NCBI GenBank assembly: GCA_030248135.1
Contig: JASANC010004355.1
Span: 186,001 to 250,000, forward strand
Direction: 5' to 3'
Length of the DNA stretch: 64,000 nucleotides
Source: Theristus sp. LFF4_11
Lineage: Eukaryota; Nematoda; Chromadorea; Monhysterida; Xyalidae
Position 1 is the first letter of the stretch. Every line of letters starts with the position of its first letter. Both the position numbers and the translations under genes were made by a program. The notes below the pieces were generated by a model. It saw only the letters and a program-made list of their open reading frames with translations. It did no database searches and had not been told where the DNA came from. Positions 32,338 through 40,911 of this stretch are shown here, piece after piece.

Positions 32338-33780
32338 CTAAAACGCCATTGCAATTTGCCCATTGTCTTCGAGTAAGGTTTTTACAGAGACCTGCCCCTC
32401 GTTAACCGCTTCAACTCGCTCTTCACCTGTTAACCATTTCCCGATATGACGTCCCACAGCTGCCCATGGTTGGGGAGCCACTGAATTACCAAGCATCATA
32501 TGCGCTCCAGTTGCGTTGGTTCGTGTTGTAAGGTGATGCGAGCCGTCACCGATAGACACTACTGCTTGTTTATATTCGCCTTCCATGCGGCGCACATTGG
32601 CGTGCTCAGAGACAGTTAACAGTCTGTGTAGTGATTGGTCTTCAGGATGCGCTATAAGTGGAGTATCCGCTTTGCATCTAGCATATGTGGCTGGAATTGT
32701 TGGCATTGTCTTATCGTGCATCTCAGCTACACACATTTTATGGTTATGCCCGTGCTCGTTGTCTTTTTTAGCAATGTGCGACATATCACGCCATGCTTTA
32801 TCATCTAACGGCATGGGTTCAACAATGTCATGAACGCGCCTTTCATCGGTGCAGGTCGGCACCAGTTTGCTCATATCCAACCCTTGCAGGCCTTTAGATA
32901 CCCACACTAGGCAAAGTCGTTTTCTTCTTTCGAAATCTCCGTGGTCATGGCCATTAACGACGGTTTCAGTTCTATAATAACCAGTCGCTGACATTACTCT
33001 GTCCATCAGTGACAGCGTTGTACTATTCAGCATGTTGTCGGAATTCTCTAGAACAACGAGTGCAGGGTTTGCGCGATTAATAATATCTAACGTCGGAATG
33101 AACAATGCTCCAGCATCATGATCCAAATCCCGCTTTCTATTTGCACCTTGCTGTCTTGAAAAGGGAGTGCAAGGGTAACCAATGACTAGGCAGTCAAGTT
33201 CAGGCACTAAATTCTTATCCATAGTCATAATGTCGTCATTAACGAACACGGCGTCAGGTGCAGTCTGTTGCCAAATGGGATTAGAGTTTACATTCACGTC
33301 AGCTGGCAGACGCTCCAGTTCATTGCCAAAAGCCATGGTTGTACTTAGACCGGCAGCTAGCAAGCCCATATGCAGTTGTTTTGAAAGTAAGCCAATGCCT
33401 GCGAATAATTCACCCATTCGTAACGGCACGCGCTTCTTAACTTTGCTTATCAGTGATTTTTCACGTTTTCTAACGCGCTCCTCGTGATGATAGACACGAA
33501 GGATGATTTCACCCTCTTTGTAGTCGACTGACACACGTTCGCAATCGGGTAGTGTTTGACCTAGCTTTTTGTTTCTTAAATCCATTAAAGGGCCGCGACC
33601 GCAGTTTAAAACCTTACGCTCAGAATCTGGGTTAACGACGATGCGAACACAATTTTCTTCGTGAATCTCTTCAAACCCGACGCCAGCTTTAAAGCCAATC
33701 TTTTCAAGAGTTTTGTTGTTAAGGTAGACGCGATGACCGCCTTTTGTTTTCTTAAGTGAAAGTGTCTCTATCTGTTTCAT
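32338..33780 (-). CDS. DNA C5-cytosine methyltransferase (second)
   Basis: 480 residues from ATG 33780, which has AGGAGG 6 bp upstream; the longer open frame to 33867 crosses the promoter. The first ~115 residues are an extra basic domain with a short swapped-hairpin-like pattern (MKQIETLSLKKTKGGHRVYL). Then motif I FAGIGLLSKQL near 125, motif IV YPCTPFSRQQ near 203, motif VI LENSDN near 243, a RRKRLCLVW (motif VIII) and GNSVAPQPWAAV (motif X) near the end. An orphan C5-cytosine methyltransferase; target unknown. Confidence 0.85.
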   Translation of the reverse strand: MKQIETLSLKKTKGGHRVYLNNKTLEKIGFKAGVGFEEIHEENCVRIVVNPDSERKVLNCGRGPLMDLRNKKLGQTLPDCERVSVDYKEGEIILRVYHHEERVRKREKSLISKVKKRVPLRMGELFAGIGLLSKQLHMGLLAAGLSTTMAFGNELERLPADVNVNSNPIWQQTAPDAVFVNDDIMTMDKNLVPELDCLVIGYPCTPFSRQQGANRKRDLDHDAGALFIPTLDIINRANPALVVLENSDNMLNSTTLSLMDRVMSATGYYRTETVVNGHDHGDFERRKRLCLVWVSKGLQGLDMSKLVPTCTDERRVHDIVEPMPLDDKAWRDMSHIAKKDNEHGHNHKMCVAEMHDKTMPTIPATYARCKADTPLIAHPEDQSLHRLLTVSEHANVRRMEGEYKQAVVSIGDGSHHLTTRTNATGAHMMLGNSVAPQPWAAVGRHIGKWLTGEERVEAVNEGQVSVKTLLEDNGQIAMAF

Positions 33781-33810
33781 GGTGCCTCCTACAGCAAATT
33801 CGATAGAGCT

Positions 33811-33837
33811 ATAATGACATGGTATATAGGGAGGCAA
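33811..33837 (-). promoter_or_regulatory. promoter with upstream palindrome-like site
   Basis: TTGCCT - 15 bp - CATTAT. Site tatccacgagagaag at 33861-33875, 23 bp upstream. Confidence 0.6.
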
Positions 33838-33906
33838 GAGGGCAGATAGACCCGAAGGCCTATCCACGAGAGAAGATGGTTTAATCGTTAATAGGAGTAA
33901 TATTAT

Positions 33907-33990
33907 CTAACCACTGGCGAAGATCTTCTTTAATGTCTTTGAGAGAGTTTCTTTGGTATCCACGATTGGATACGCTTTATATTCAAACAA
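33907..33990 (-). CDS. possible 27-residue protein, TTG start
   Basis: TTG at 33990 has AGGAGG 6 bp upstream. It encodes 27 residues (FEYKAYPIVDTKETL... after the start) at the end of the PP-loop operon, next to the zinc-finger gene. A different frame just downstream also looks coding-like (LKDIKEDLRQWLDNI), so this may be a frameshifted remnant. Confidence 0.35.
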   Translation of the reverse strand: MFEYKAYPIVDTKETLSKTLKKIFASG

Positions 33991-34000
33991 GATAGGCCTC

Positions 34001-34186
34001 CTATTGTTCGGGATTTTTAAAAAATTCAATCTGTCCACGATATTCGGGATGATGCGGTCCAATTTCTACTGCCTCTCCAGAGCGTACATGCGTGCGGTAG
34101 TGAGACGCTTTTGCTACCCCATTGCCGCTAACAAGCTTCTGACAAAAGAAGCAGCAATGTTTGGGGTATGTTCGTTGTTCAGCCAT
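34001..34186 (-). CDS. C2H2-type zinc-finger-like small protein (61 aa)
   Basis: Contains C-x2-C-x13-H-x3-H (CFFC ... HYRTH) in residues 12-32, the spacing of a treble-clef/C2H2 zinc finger. AAGGA upstream. Second gene after the second PP-loop gene. Could bind nucleic acid or a protein partner; it may help the PP-loop enzyme, but that is inference. Confidence 0.6.
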   Translation of the reverse strand: MAEQRTYPKHCCFFCQKLVSGNGVAKASHYRTHVRSGEAVEIGPHHPEYRGQIEFFKNPEQ

Positions 34187-34218
34187 TTCAAATCCTTTAG
34201 TTCAATTAACGCAATAAG

Positions 34219-35175
34219 TTAAAATGAGGTATTAACGCAGTGCCCGTGGCTCATGCGATACTCATGAATTTTGGCATCGCTCCAATCAGCGAACTTTTCT
34301 TTGGCTGCTTCTATCACCTCGGGTAAATAGCGTTTGCCCCACACACCAAGATTACGATTCTCTATTTTCGTTTTGCCCGATTTAGTTTTGACTTCGATAG
34401 CATTCAGATGGCTCCACTTATTCAATTTAGCCTTTTCTAGCGCAACCCATTCATTTAAAGCTTCACCGTAGTTACGTCTGAGCCATTCAACCTCTTCTAA
34501 ACTGCCGAAGGGACAAAAAATACAGTTGGAAGGCAAAGGAACATTCTCCCCGACGCTTTTGATATAGGTTTGACAAGCAGCTCTGTCCATACCGAGTTCA
34601 ACAAGGGGATAACTGTGTGTCACTGACTCACGGTACCAAGATGCCTTATTTTCTTCAGCGTTAGTCATTCGCTTCTCTTCGTTTTTAGCGATACCGATGA
34701 TCATGCGAATTTTACCTGACTCTTTAGCGAACTGTTTTAGACCAGACTTTCTGCCGGTCTTCACACCATATCGCTTGCCAACGTAGTCCTCTAAAAAACG
34801 ATAGATAGGGTCGATTTTAAGGCGCTGAGAGCAAATTTTAGGGTATGCCTTACTCCCTATTGCATTTTTGACCTTGTAGAAGTGCTGGAGTGATTTCCAA
34901 TCGCCTGTGTGATAGCCCATATCGCTTGTAATGAAGACGAATTCAATACCGTGTTCCTTGCACTTGCTTTGAAGGTAACGCACATGGTCATATGTTTCTG
35001 AGTGCTCATTGCCTGTGTCGCTCATTACTACAAGAAAATCGTTAGGTGCGTATTTCCTGCGAAAATCAAGGTCATTGAAGTATTTGTATAATAATGCCGT
35101 ACTGTCCTGCCCAGCACCCATTGAGAGAACGGTAAGTCTTGGCTCATCATTTTGAGGGGCAAATAAATCATTCAT
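34219..35175 (-). CDS. PAPS-reductase family PP-loop enzyme (second copy)
   Basis: 318 residues. Start at 35175 (second of two adjacent ATGs, with AGGA 5 bp upstream). PP-loop SMGAGQDSTALLYKY near 20, VVMSDTGNEHSETYDH near 55, ICSQRLKIDPIYRFL near 120 and CIFCPFGSLEEVEWL near 225. Distinct from the copy at 9610-10575. The paired Cys could bind a metal or Fe-S cluster. Substrate unknown; plasmid and phage members are suspected of nucleic-acid modification. Confidence 0.75.
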   Translation of the reverse strand: MNDLFAPQNDEPRLTVLSMGAGQDSTALLYKYFNDLDFRRKYAPNDFLVVMSDTGNEHSETYDHVRYLQSKCKEHGIEFVFITSDMGYHTGDWKSLQHFYKVKNAIGSKAYPKICSQRLKIDPIYRFLEDYVGKRYGVKTGRKSGLKQFAKESGKIRMIIGIAKNEEKRMTNAEENKASWYRESVTHSYPLVELGMDRAACQTYIKSVGENVPLPSNCIFCPFGSLEEVEWLRRNYGEALNEWVALEKAKLNKWSHLNAIEVKTKSGKTKIENRNLGVWGKRYLPEVIEAAKEKFADWSDAKIHEYRMSHGHCVNTSF

Positions 35176-35217
35176 CATTGTCCTGAATTCCTTTAACAAC
35201 CTTGCTTTGGTATGAAA

Positions 35218-35244
35218 AAGGTAACTTTGATTTCAATGACGCAA
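35218..35244 (-). promoter_or_regulatory. promoter with distant palindrome
   Basis: TTGCGT - 15 bp - TACCTT. Palindrome cgtctgtagtagaca at 35284-35298, 39 bp upstream, slightly off phase. Confidence 0.5.
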
Positions 35245-35358
35245 CCTCTTACTAGAAAAGGCTTAATAGATTAATCACAGCGACGTCTGTAGTAGACAAT
35301 ATGGATGTTTGAATACTGAGAAAGGAATAGGGGAATATACAAAGGGTGAGTCAAAGGC

Positions 35359-35389
35359 GAGGCGAAGTGAATGTAAAATACTTCGCCTC
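35359..35389 (-). terminator. stem-loop, possible terminator
   Basis: GAGGCGAAGT, 11-base loop, ACTTCGCCTC: perfect 10-bp stem after the gene at 35413-35619, but without a T tract. Confidence 0.6.
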
Positions 35390-35412
35390 ACACACGTATA
35401 GTGTTTTTAAGT

Positions 35413-35619
35413 TTATTTATTGACAGCATCTGGATAGTCTTTGTTCAACTTCAGTCTACCGACGAATTCATTGCAAATAAGCATTGTGATGATAAACGCA
35501 GAAGGGTAGAACAAAGCGCTCAAATTACCTTCAATGAGCTCTGTCACAACGTCTTTCGTAAACCAAGCAATACCTAAAACAAAAGACAAAGTTAAAACAA
35601 GCCGAAATAAAGCGTACAT
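35413..35619 (-). CDS. small membrane protein (68 aa)
   Basis: ATG 35619 (GGGG upstream). Hydrophobic spans YALFRLVLTLSFVLGIAWF and LFYPSAFIITMLICNEF. No family recognised. Confidence 0.5.
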   Translation of the reverse strand: MYALFRLVLTLSFVLGIAWFTKDVVTELIEGNLSALFYPSAFIITMLICNEFVGRLKLNKDYPDAVNK

Positions 35620-35686
35620 CAAATTAACCCCTTTAAATACTAATCAGAAATACTTCAATAGCCCTTGGCAAGCAGTGAGCAGGTTG

Positions 35687-35902
35687 CTATGAACTAAGCT
35701 TCTGAGGTGCTTTAGCATTAGTGACAAAACCGGTTAACAACATAAGTGAACCGTACATAAGCGCTGCTATGCCGCCTAAAAATGCAAAACTAACTTCGCT
35801 AAAAAATGAAGTTGAAATTTTGTAACCTTCAATAAAAAGAAATGCTCCGATTCCAATCCAGATAAGACCACTTACAAATGACTTGAGACCGATTAGGTTC
35901 AT
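35687..35902 (-). CDS. small membrane protein (71 aa)
   Basis: ATG 35902 with AAGG 8 bp upstream. Two spans: SGLIWIGIGAFLFIEG and FAFLGGIAALMYGSLMLLTG. No family recognised. Confidence 0.55.
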   Translation of the reverse strand: MNLIGLKSFVSGLIWIGIGAFLFIEGYKISTSFFSEVSFAFLGGIAALMYGSLMLLTGFVTNAKAPQKLSS

Positions 35903-36063
35903 AACCAACACCTTAGTTCTATAGATGGGGCAATCCCACCAATTTATATGGTCATTAGTGTATTAGTCGCCATAGAAACATGACGGAATTAAGAGGTTAA
36001 ATTTTGAGGCTTATTGTTTAAATCAAAAACATCGATGTTAAGTACTTCTCACTGTTTTTGATA

Positions 36064-37002
36064 CTATCGATTAGAATGAACATAGGTCGCTTCATTACAG
36101 TGTTCGCATATCATGTAGAAGTTATCTTTCCGCTTACTTATTTTTAATGTAGAGGCATTGCATTTTTCACAATGGAGAGCAGTGTTTTTCAATGAAGTAT
36201 TTTTTAAGCATGTGGTACACTTTAAAAAGTAGCCAAAACGGCCATAACTGATTTCAGTTTTTTCTCTACCGCAAGATGGGCAAGCTAGTTTTTTTATACT
36301 ATCTTCTTTTCCACTTTCAAAGTGAAATGCTAACTTTGATGTATTACTTACATCAATTCGTTTTATTACTTCAACTAAAGCTTCCAGCTCATTCTGATTA
36401 AACCGTACTGGGGGAACTTTATTGCTTAATTGAATAAATTGAGAAGCTTGAAATCTGTTCTTCTCAATGATGTCTGTAACCTTTTCGCCTATGGTATCAG
36501 CCTTAACGATCATTGCGTTTTGGTCGTCAGGAATAGATTTCCTATGGATTATCGCAGAATTTGATACAGCACATATTCGGTTATACCTCCAGTTTTTAAT
36601 TCCTGTTTTCTGTTTAAAAAGTATTTTACCTAAGAACTCACTTACTCTTTCTAAGAGTGCTTCTTTCAAGATATCTTCTTGTAATTGTGCCTGACGAAGT
36701 GGAGACTTTATCCCTATCCATTTACCGTTTATGCTTCGAGACCATTCGCCATGGTCGTTTACTGAAACCTCTCCATGTATGCTTTTACTTTCTATAATTA
36801 TAAAACCTTCCTTGTAAACAAGAAGGTGATCAATCTGAGCTGACATTGATTCATGTGTGATTAAGAGATCGTTGAACACAAAGATATCATTTACATCTGC
36901 AAATTTTCGATTCAAATGGAATGCAACATCGGCTTCATTTTTATTACCAAAGCTTGTGTTGCTGAATCCCTCAGTTGACTTTGTAAAAGGCTTAATGATC
37001 AT
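36064..37002 (-). CDS. NERD-domain protein with C-terminal zinc ribbons
   Basis: 312 residues. The N-terminal NERD (nuclease-related) domain shows FGNKNEADVAFHL, AQIDHLLVYKEGFIIIESKSIHGEV (D...E-x-K core of the restriction-nuclease-like fold) and SPLRQAQLQED. Four Cys pairs in the last 90 residues (CPSCGRE, CTTC, CEKC, CEHC) form zinc ribbons. AGGAG before the ATG. NERD proteins are suspected nucleases found with mobile elements; the target is unknown. Could be part of DNA processing or defence. Confidence 0.8.
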   Translation of the reverse strand: MIIKPFTKSTEGFSNTSFGNKNEADVAFHLNRKFADVNDIFVFNDLLITHESMSAQIDHLLVYKEGFIIIESKSIHGEVSVNDHGEWSRSINGKWIGIKSPLRQAQLQEDILKEALLERVSEFLGKILFKQKTGIKNWRYNRICAVSNSAIIHRKSIPDDQNAMIVKADTIGEKVTDIIEKNRFQASQFIQLSNKVPPVRFNQNELEALVEVIKRIDVSNTSKLAFHFESGKEDSIKKLACPSCGREKTEISYGRFGYFLKCTTCLKNTSLKNTALHCEKCNASTLKISKRKDNFYMICEHCNEATYVHSNR

Positions 37003-37050
37003 TTTAGTACTCCTGATTATTAACTTCAGTATGAAGTAGTATTCCGTCTA

Positions 37051-37410
37051 TCAACTTTTTAGAGCAGGGGAGAAAGCGAAGACATTATCGCTTCCTTTAA
37101 TAGGCACTCTGATAAGCTCTTTAAGTGACGAAGAATTAATGTTTGAAGCTAAGTTTGTTTTGTTAAGCGGCGTGTAATTGGTGAACGAACCAGAACGTTC
37201 ATAGAAGTCTGCAACGGCCTCGCCTAAATCTAAATTCATACGGTCGTTGGTAAAAACTATGCTGCCGTTTATCTCTTCGGCTAACACAGTCATGTAGCGT
37301 TTTTTAATGTCCGAGATAGTGCCGTCGAAACAGCTGATAAGTAAAACACCATTTTCTGACTCCAAAACGTGTCCAAACAGGTCTTCAGCAGCAAAAATAA
37401 TATTTTCCAA
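37051..37410 (-). CDS. hypothetical protein (119 aa), TTG start
   Basis: The TTG at 37410 has GGAGG 5 bp upstream, better than the open-frame limit at 37422. Begins ENIIFAAEDLFGHVLESENG after the start. No family recognised. Confidence 0.5.
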   Translation of the reverse strand: MENIIFAAEDLFGHVLESENGVLLISCFDGTISDIKKRYMTVLAEEINGSIVFTNDRMNLDLGEAVADFYERSGSFTNYTPLNKTNLASNINSSSLKELIRVPIKGSDNVFAFSPALKS

Positions 37411-37500
37411 AATGGCCTCCAAATAACACTACAACGTATTGTAATTTTGAAATCTGGAGGGAATTAGTCGATAAGCTACGAATATTGTTGCTTTAATGAG

Positions 37501-37530
37501 AAAAGAAAAAGGCCAGCATAAAGGCTGGCC
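37501..37530 (-). terminator. rho-independent terminator
   Basis: Minus strand GGCCAGC, 6-base loop, GCTGGCC, TTTTTCTTTT, after the rep gene. Confidence 0.9.
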
Positions 37531-37552
37531 GGGTAAAAGTATGAGTATAAGC

Positions 37553-38833
37553 TCAATCTGTGAGATGTTTCATGAGGTCTCTACGAATGTACATCGTAGA
37601 CTCAACAAACGAAGCGAATGAGTTGTAAACAGCATCGTCATCCCACTTACCGGATGCTGCGAGTGCATGTAGGTCTTTATCTTTCGCTGTTCGTTTGGAA
37701 GACATGGTAGATACATACATATCTTTAAGCTTAAGCATTAACTCATCACTAGCACGTCTCTCGATTTCTTCGAAAGGCAATTTACCTTCAATAACAAGTT
37801 TTGATTCTGCGGATGGCTTTGAAGCGATTTTTTTGGCTTGTGAAGCAGAAGGTGTCTCCTCAGCATTCAAAACAGTCCATGCATAGGCCGCAGGATTGTC
37901 GATATCAGAACGTTGCTTCAAAGTTGTTTGGATAGCATTGATACGCTCTTCTAAATCTGCGATAGAAAGACGGTCAAAAATACGTTGAGATTGTTTTTTA
38001 GTGATTCCGAACTCATGAAGGGCATATTCATATTCTGACATCTCAATTTTAGCTTCAGTATCCTCAAGAACCTTGTAAGCGGTTTTTGGTTTAATTTTAA
38101 AACGTATGCCTGATACCTTCCTTCCTGTTCTTTTTAGTTCAACTTCTACAATTTCGATATTGCTCTGAGCATTGATCTCTTTGACTGCTTTTTTGATAAC
38201 TTTCGTGTTGAAGGCTTTAAACTCTACATAAGAAGATATATCAATACCCAGTAGCCGCTTCAATGTATCGACGGGAAAAATGGGTGTTTCCCCTACATTT
38301 ATAAATCGATAGACGTTTTCATAAAGCGCTAAAGATTGTGTGGAGATGAAACTGTTTTGAATGGCTAAATCAATGTTGGCGTACACAGAGGGATAAAGCA
38401 GTTCTTCCCTAAGCTCACCCGGAAAGCGAAAGTAAACTTTACCATCAACTAACTTTCCGTAACTTAGAATAGGCATCACTGCCCACTCTTTGACACCACG
38501 GGAATTTATAATGTTGTACTCTATGGCTGAAGTAGCGAGCCCAAACAGCGCTTCTTTAATGAGTGAATGGTCATTACTATCAAAATGAATATCTTTCTTT
38601 AATCGTTGTAGTGGGATCTCATAATTGATTTCCTTGCCTTTCGTTTGTTCAAGATACTCATCAAGCTTTTCTTTATCACTGCTTCCTATAGCTTCAATTA
38701 TTGTTTCTCTAGCTCTAAGGAGTAAAGAGTTGACCACTTTTCTCTGTACTAATCCCCACTTTGAACGAGACGTGTCAGAATGGATTATGCTTACATGCTT
38801 CCTAAGTACTGGAGATTTGTCAGTTCCCTTCAT
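37553..38833 (-). CDS. repB: plasmid replication initiator, Rep_3/RepB family
   Basis: 426 residues from ATG 38833 (AGGA 8 bp upstream); an upstream ATG at 38905 has no ribosome-binding site and is less likely. Typical Rep_3 features: VQRKVVNSLLLRARETI, YEIPLQRLKKDI, YANIDLAIQNSFISTQSLALYENVYRFINVG and a second winged-helix region (VDTLKRLLGI...FKAFNTKVIKKAVKEIN). It should bind the iterons at 39027-39808 and open the origin, with host DnaA and DnaB. It faces away from the iterons, as is common in this family. A C-terminal extension of about 150 residues is unlike small Rep_3 proteins. Confidence 0.9.
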   Translation of the reverse strand: MKGTDKSPVLRKHVSIIHSDTSRSKWGLVQRKVVNSLLLRARETIIEAIGSSDKEKLDEYLEQTKGKEINYEIPLQRLKKDIHFDSNDHSLIKEALFGLATSAIEYNIINSRGVKEWAVMPILSYGKLVDGKVYFRFPGELREELLYPSVYANIDLAIQNSFISTQSLALYENVYRFINVGETPIFPVDTLKRLLGIDISSYVEFKAFNTKVIKKAVKEINAQSNIEIVEVELKRTGRKVSGIRFKIKPKTAYKVLEDTEAKIEMSEYEYALHEFGITKKQSQRIFDRLSIADLEERINAIQTTLKQRSDIDNPAAYAWTVLNAEETPSASQAKKIASKPSAESKLVIEGKLPFEEIERRASDELMLKLKDMYVSTMSSKRTAKDKDLHALAASGKWDDDAVYNSFASFVESTMYIRRDLMKHLTD

Positions 38834-38943
38834 AAATAATCCTGCAAAAGGTATAAAATAGTATTTACACCTTAATATTTCATTCTTTATATAAAAGTGC
38901 AACATAACAAAATAAAAAGATCAGGAGATGGATCGACGATGTG

Positions 38944-38984
38944 TTTAGATCGTTTAGATCGTTTAAGATCGTTTGATCGTTTAG
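38944..38984. repeat. GATCGTTTA short tandem repeats
   Basis: Four imperfect copies of tttagatcg in a row, each with a GATC (Dam) site. Lies between the rep promoter region and the first iteron. Could be an initiator or SeqA/Dam-sensitive control site. Confidence 0.6.
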
Positions 38985-39026
38985 CACCTCTATAGAGCAT
39001 GATCTCAAAGGGCTGCGCCACTAAAA

Positions 39027-39151
39027 GGTACCTATCTACGGGGGATAAGGTGCCCATCTACGGGGAATAAGGTACCCAACTACAGGGAATAAGGTGCCCG
39101 TCTACGGGAGTAAAGGTACCCTTCTACGGGGAGAGGTACCCAAGTACGGGG
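39027..39151. repeat. iterons, direct set A (6 copies)
   Basis: Six copies of the 17-bp unit GGTACCYATCTACGGGG at 39027, 39049, 39071, 39093, 39115 and 39135. The period is 22 bp (two helical turns), the last step 20. These are the Rep binding sites. Confidence 0.9.
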
Positions 39152-39256
39152 AGTTAAAAGGTGTGAAAAATTGAAAGCTTTTAATTGTGTTAAATTGTTG
39201 AATAAAAACGATAAATTATGTTTTTTATTTTCTTAAAAAATTTATAAAAATGCAAA
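39152..39256. other. AT-rich origin stretch
   Basis: Strongly AT-rich sequence with runs of T and A between two iteron groups, the likely DNA-unwinding element of the origin. No gene. Confidence 0.6.
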
Positions 39257-39314
39257 GGTACCCATCTACGGGGATAAAGGTAGCCAACTTCAGGGAGGGT
39301 ATACAACTACGGGG
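39257..39314. repeat. iterons, direct set B (3 copies)
   Basis: Copies at 39257, 39279 and 39298; the second and third are degenerate. Same orientation as set A. Confidence 0.8.
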
Positions 39315-39473
39315 AGTATTAATTTTTTTTAGGAATTTGTACACTCTTTATACAAAACCAAAAAATTTGGCATTTAAAGTGCCCATATCATTAAAAAACT
39401 ACTAGAAACCTCAGTAAGACACATAAAAAGCGTTCTTAATTAATAAATTGAAAATGTTTTAGTCTTTATTATC
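39315..39473. other. AT-rich origin spacer
   Basis: AT-rich gene-free DNA between direct and inverted iterons; may also help melting. Confidence 0.5.
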
Positions 39474-39808
39474 CCCCGTAAAAGGGTACCTTTTTCAGAA
39501 TAATCTCCCCGTAAGTGGGTACCTTTAGAGGGTTCGTTCCCCGTAAGTGGGTACCTTTAATCAAAAATACCTCCCGTAAGTGGGTACCTTTTAGATATTT
39601 GCTCCCCGTAAAAGGGTACTTTTAACAGATAATCCCCCTGTAGGTGGTTACCTTTTAGATGTTTACTCCCTGTAGATGGGTACCTTTTAGATATTTTCCT
39701 CCCGTAAAAGGGTACCTTTATGGCCCTTATTCTTTTTAAATCGATAAATTTAGTCAGAGTGCTCCCGTGAATGGGTACCTTTAAGCACCCCCTTTGAGCG
39801 AGGGTACC
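39474..39808. repeat. iterons, inverted set (about 10 copies)
   Basis: The reverse unit CCCCGTAAGTGGGTACC at 39474, 39507, 39539, 39572, 39604, 39635, 39667, 39700, 39763 and a degenerate one near 39789. The period is 31-33 bp (three helical turns) with one double gap. Inverted extra sites commonly control copy number by handcuffing. Confidence 0.85.
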
Positions 39809-39872
39809 TTTAGCAGTAGGGTTCTAATTGAAATTTGGAAGGAGGGTTGAAAGGCTGCGTTGAAGTAAGGGC

Positions 39873-40031
39873 CTATTGACCTTGGTCAGCGACGATCCTT
39901 TGCTCTGTAAGTTTGTATAGAACATCCAAGTCATTAAGCACATCGATAGGATCACGGGCAACATTCTTCTGTATTGCCTCTTTAAGCCAAAAAGAGGTGC
40001 TGGGGTCATTTACTATCTGTTGTTCATCCAT
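39873..40031 (-). CDS. small hypothetical protein beside origin (52 aa)
   Basis: Reads MDEQQIVNDPSTSFWLKEAI... and ends IVADQGQ. Acidic, helical. It sits just beyond the inverted iterons, so it may have a role in replication control. No family recognised. Confidence 0.5.
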   Translation of the reverse strand: MDEQQIVNDPSTSFWLKEAIQKNVARDPIDVLNDLDVLYKLTEQRIVADQGQ

Positions 40032-40161
40032 TCAAAATAACCTTATTTAAAAATTCATTTATTGTTGAAGCAAATAGCTCACTAAGAGTAGCCCTTAGAT
40101 TTGAGTCATCGATAAGCCAAGTTTTAGTTACGATATAAGTAAACACTGTTCATAAAAATGC

Positions 40162-40359
40162 TTAACGTTGTTTGCTTAACCAAGAGATGCCGTGTGAGTT
40201 ATACAGTCGTTTTAATGCTTCAGCCGAACTTGGCTCTAAATCTGGGTACTGAACACGAGCCCAACAAGAGAGAAGCTTTTCCTTCCATTTAGGGCCGTGA
40301 TCCCTTTGTAATTGGTTAATCGCAAACTGCGCATCAGATGGTATGGGAATTTGTCGCAT
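40162..40359 (-). CDS. small hypothetical protein (65 aa)
   Basis: ATG 40359 with GGAG 7 bp upstream. Contains AINQLQRDHGPKWKEKLLSCW and ALKRLYNSHGISWLSKQR. No family recognised. Confidence 0.5.
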   Translation of the reverse strand: MRQIPIPSDAQFAINQLQRDHGPKWKEKLLSCWARVQYPDLEPSSAEALKRLYNSHGISWLSKQR

Positions 40360-40447
40360 ATGAAATCTCCAGTAAAGACAACACAAATAGAGTATTCGAT
40401 GGACAAATGTAAAAAATGAAAATAAGAAGGCTATTTTATGGAATTGA

Positions 40448-40464
40448 TGCGCCCCCTGGGCGCA
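40448..40464 (-). terminator. GC-rich hairpin
   Basis: TGCGCCC, 3-base loop, GGGCGCA, without a T tract, downstream of the disrupted gene. Confidence 0.5.
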
Positions 40465-40537
40465 CGAGTGAAATCAATACATCGTGAACAACTATCATAG
40501 GTTATGCTTTAAGGTAGCCAGTGGAACGTGCTTCTCC

Positions 40538-40911
40538 TTAATCATTAACTAGAAATCCATTTTTCCTGTTACGCTCCTCAGCCATATCGGCAACAATAGG
40601 CCATTTCGCCTTACCAAACTCACCCAAAGCATCGTCTAAATTCCCTTTTGAAAGGGCAATAAACATATGTCTGAATTCACCTTTCTTATTCACAGGGCAT
40701 ATTGACATAAACTCTCTGTACATTACGTATAGTTCAAAAAGCGCTTCAGCGGCGTTTTCATGCGCTTCAGTAGGGCATGAATAGTAATTGTTAATTTGCA
40801 CGTTCCAAGCCCCACAACAGCGGTCTATGAATGACTGACGGTCATGTATGTACGCATCGTTGCCGAACAAGCCTGCATGTATAGCGGCACAATAAACGCT
40901 TTCAGGCTTAG
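40538..40911 (-). pseudogene. 3' part of gene split by TnpB element
   Basis: This frame stays open up to the element's right end; its apparent TTG start at 40870 is not real because coding continues upstream (PKPESVYCAAIHAGLFGN). The 5' part is at 42210-42239. Joining the two sides gives one frame of about 134 codons with no missing base. Cys/Trp-containing protein of unknown function (contains FIDRCCGAWNVQINNYY). Confidence 0.75.

Noticed and set aside
39027..39808. CRISPR-like array
   Set aside because: Repeats are iterons with short fixed spacers of AT-rich sequence and no cas genes; beside a rep gene.
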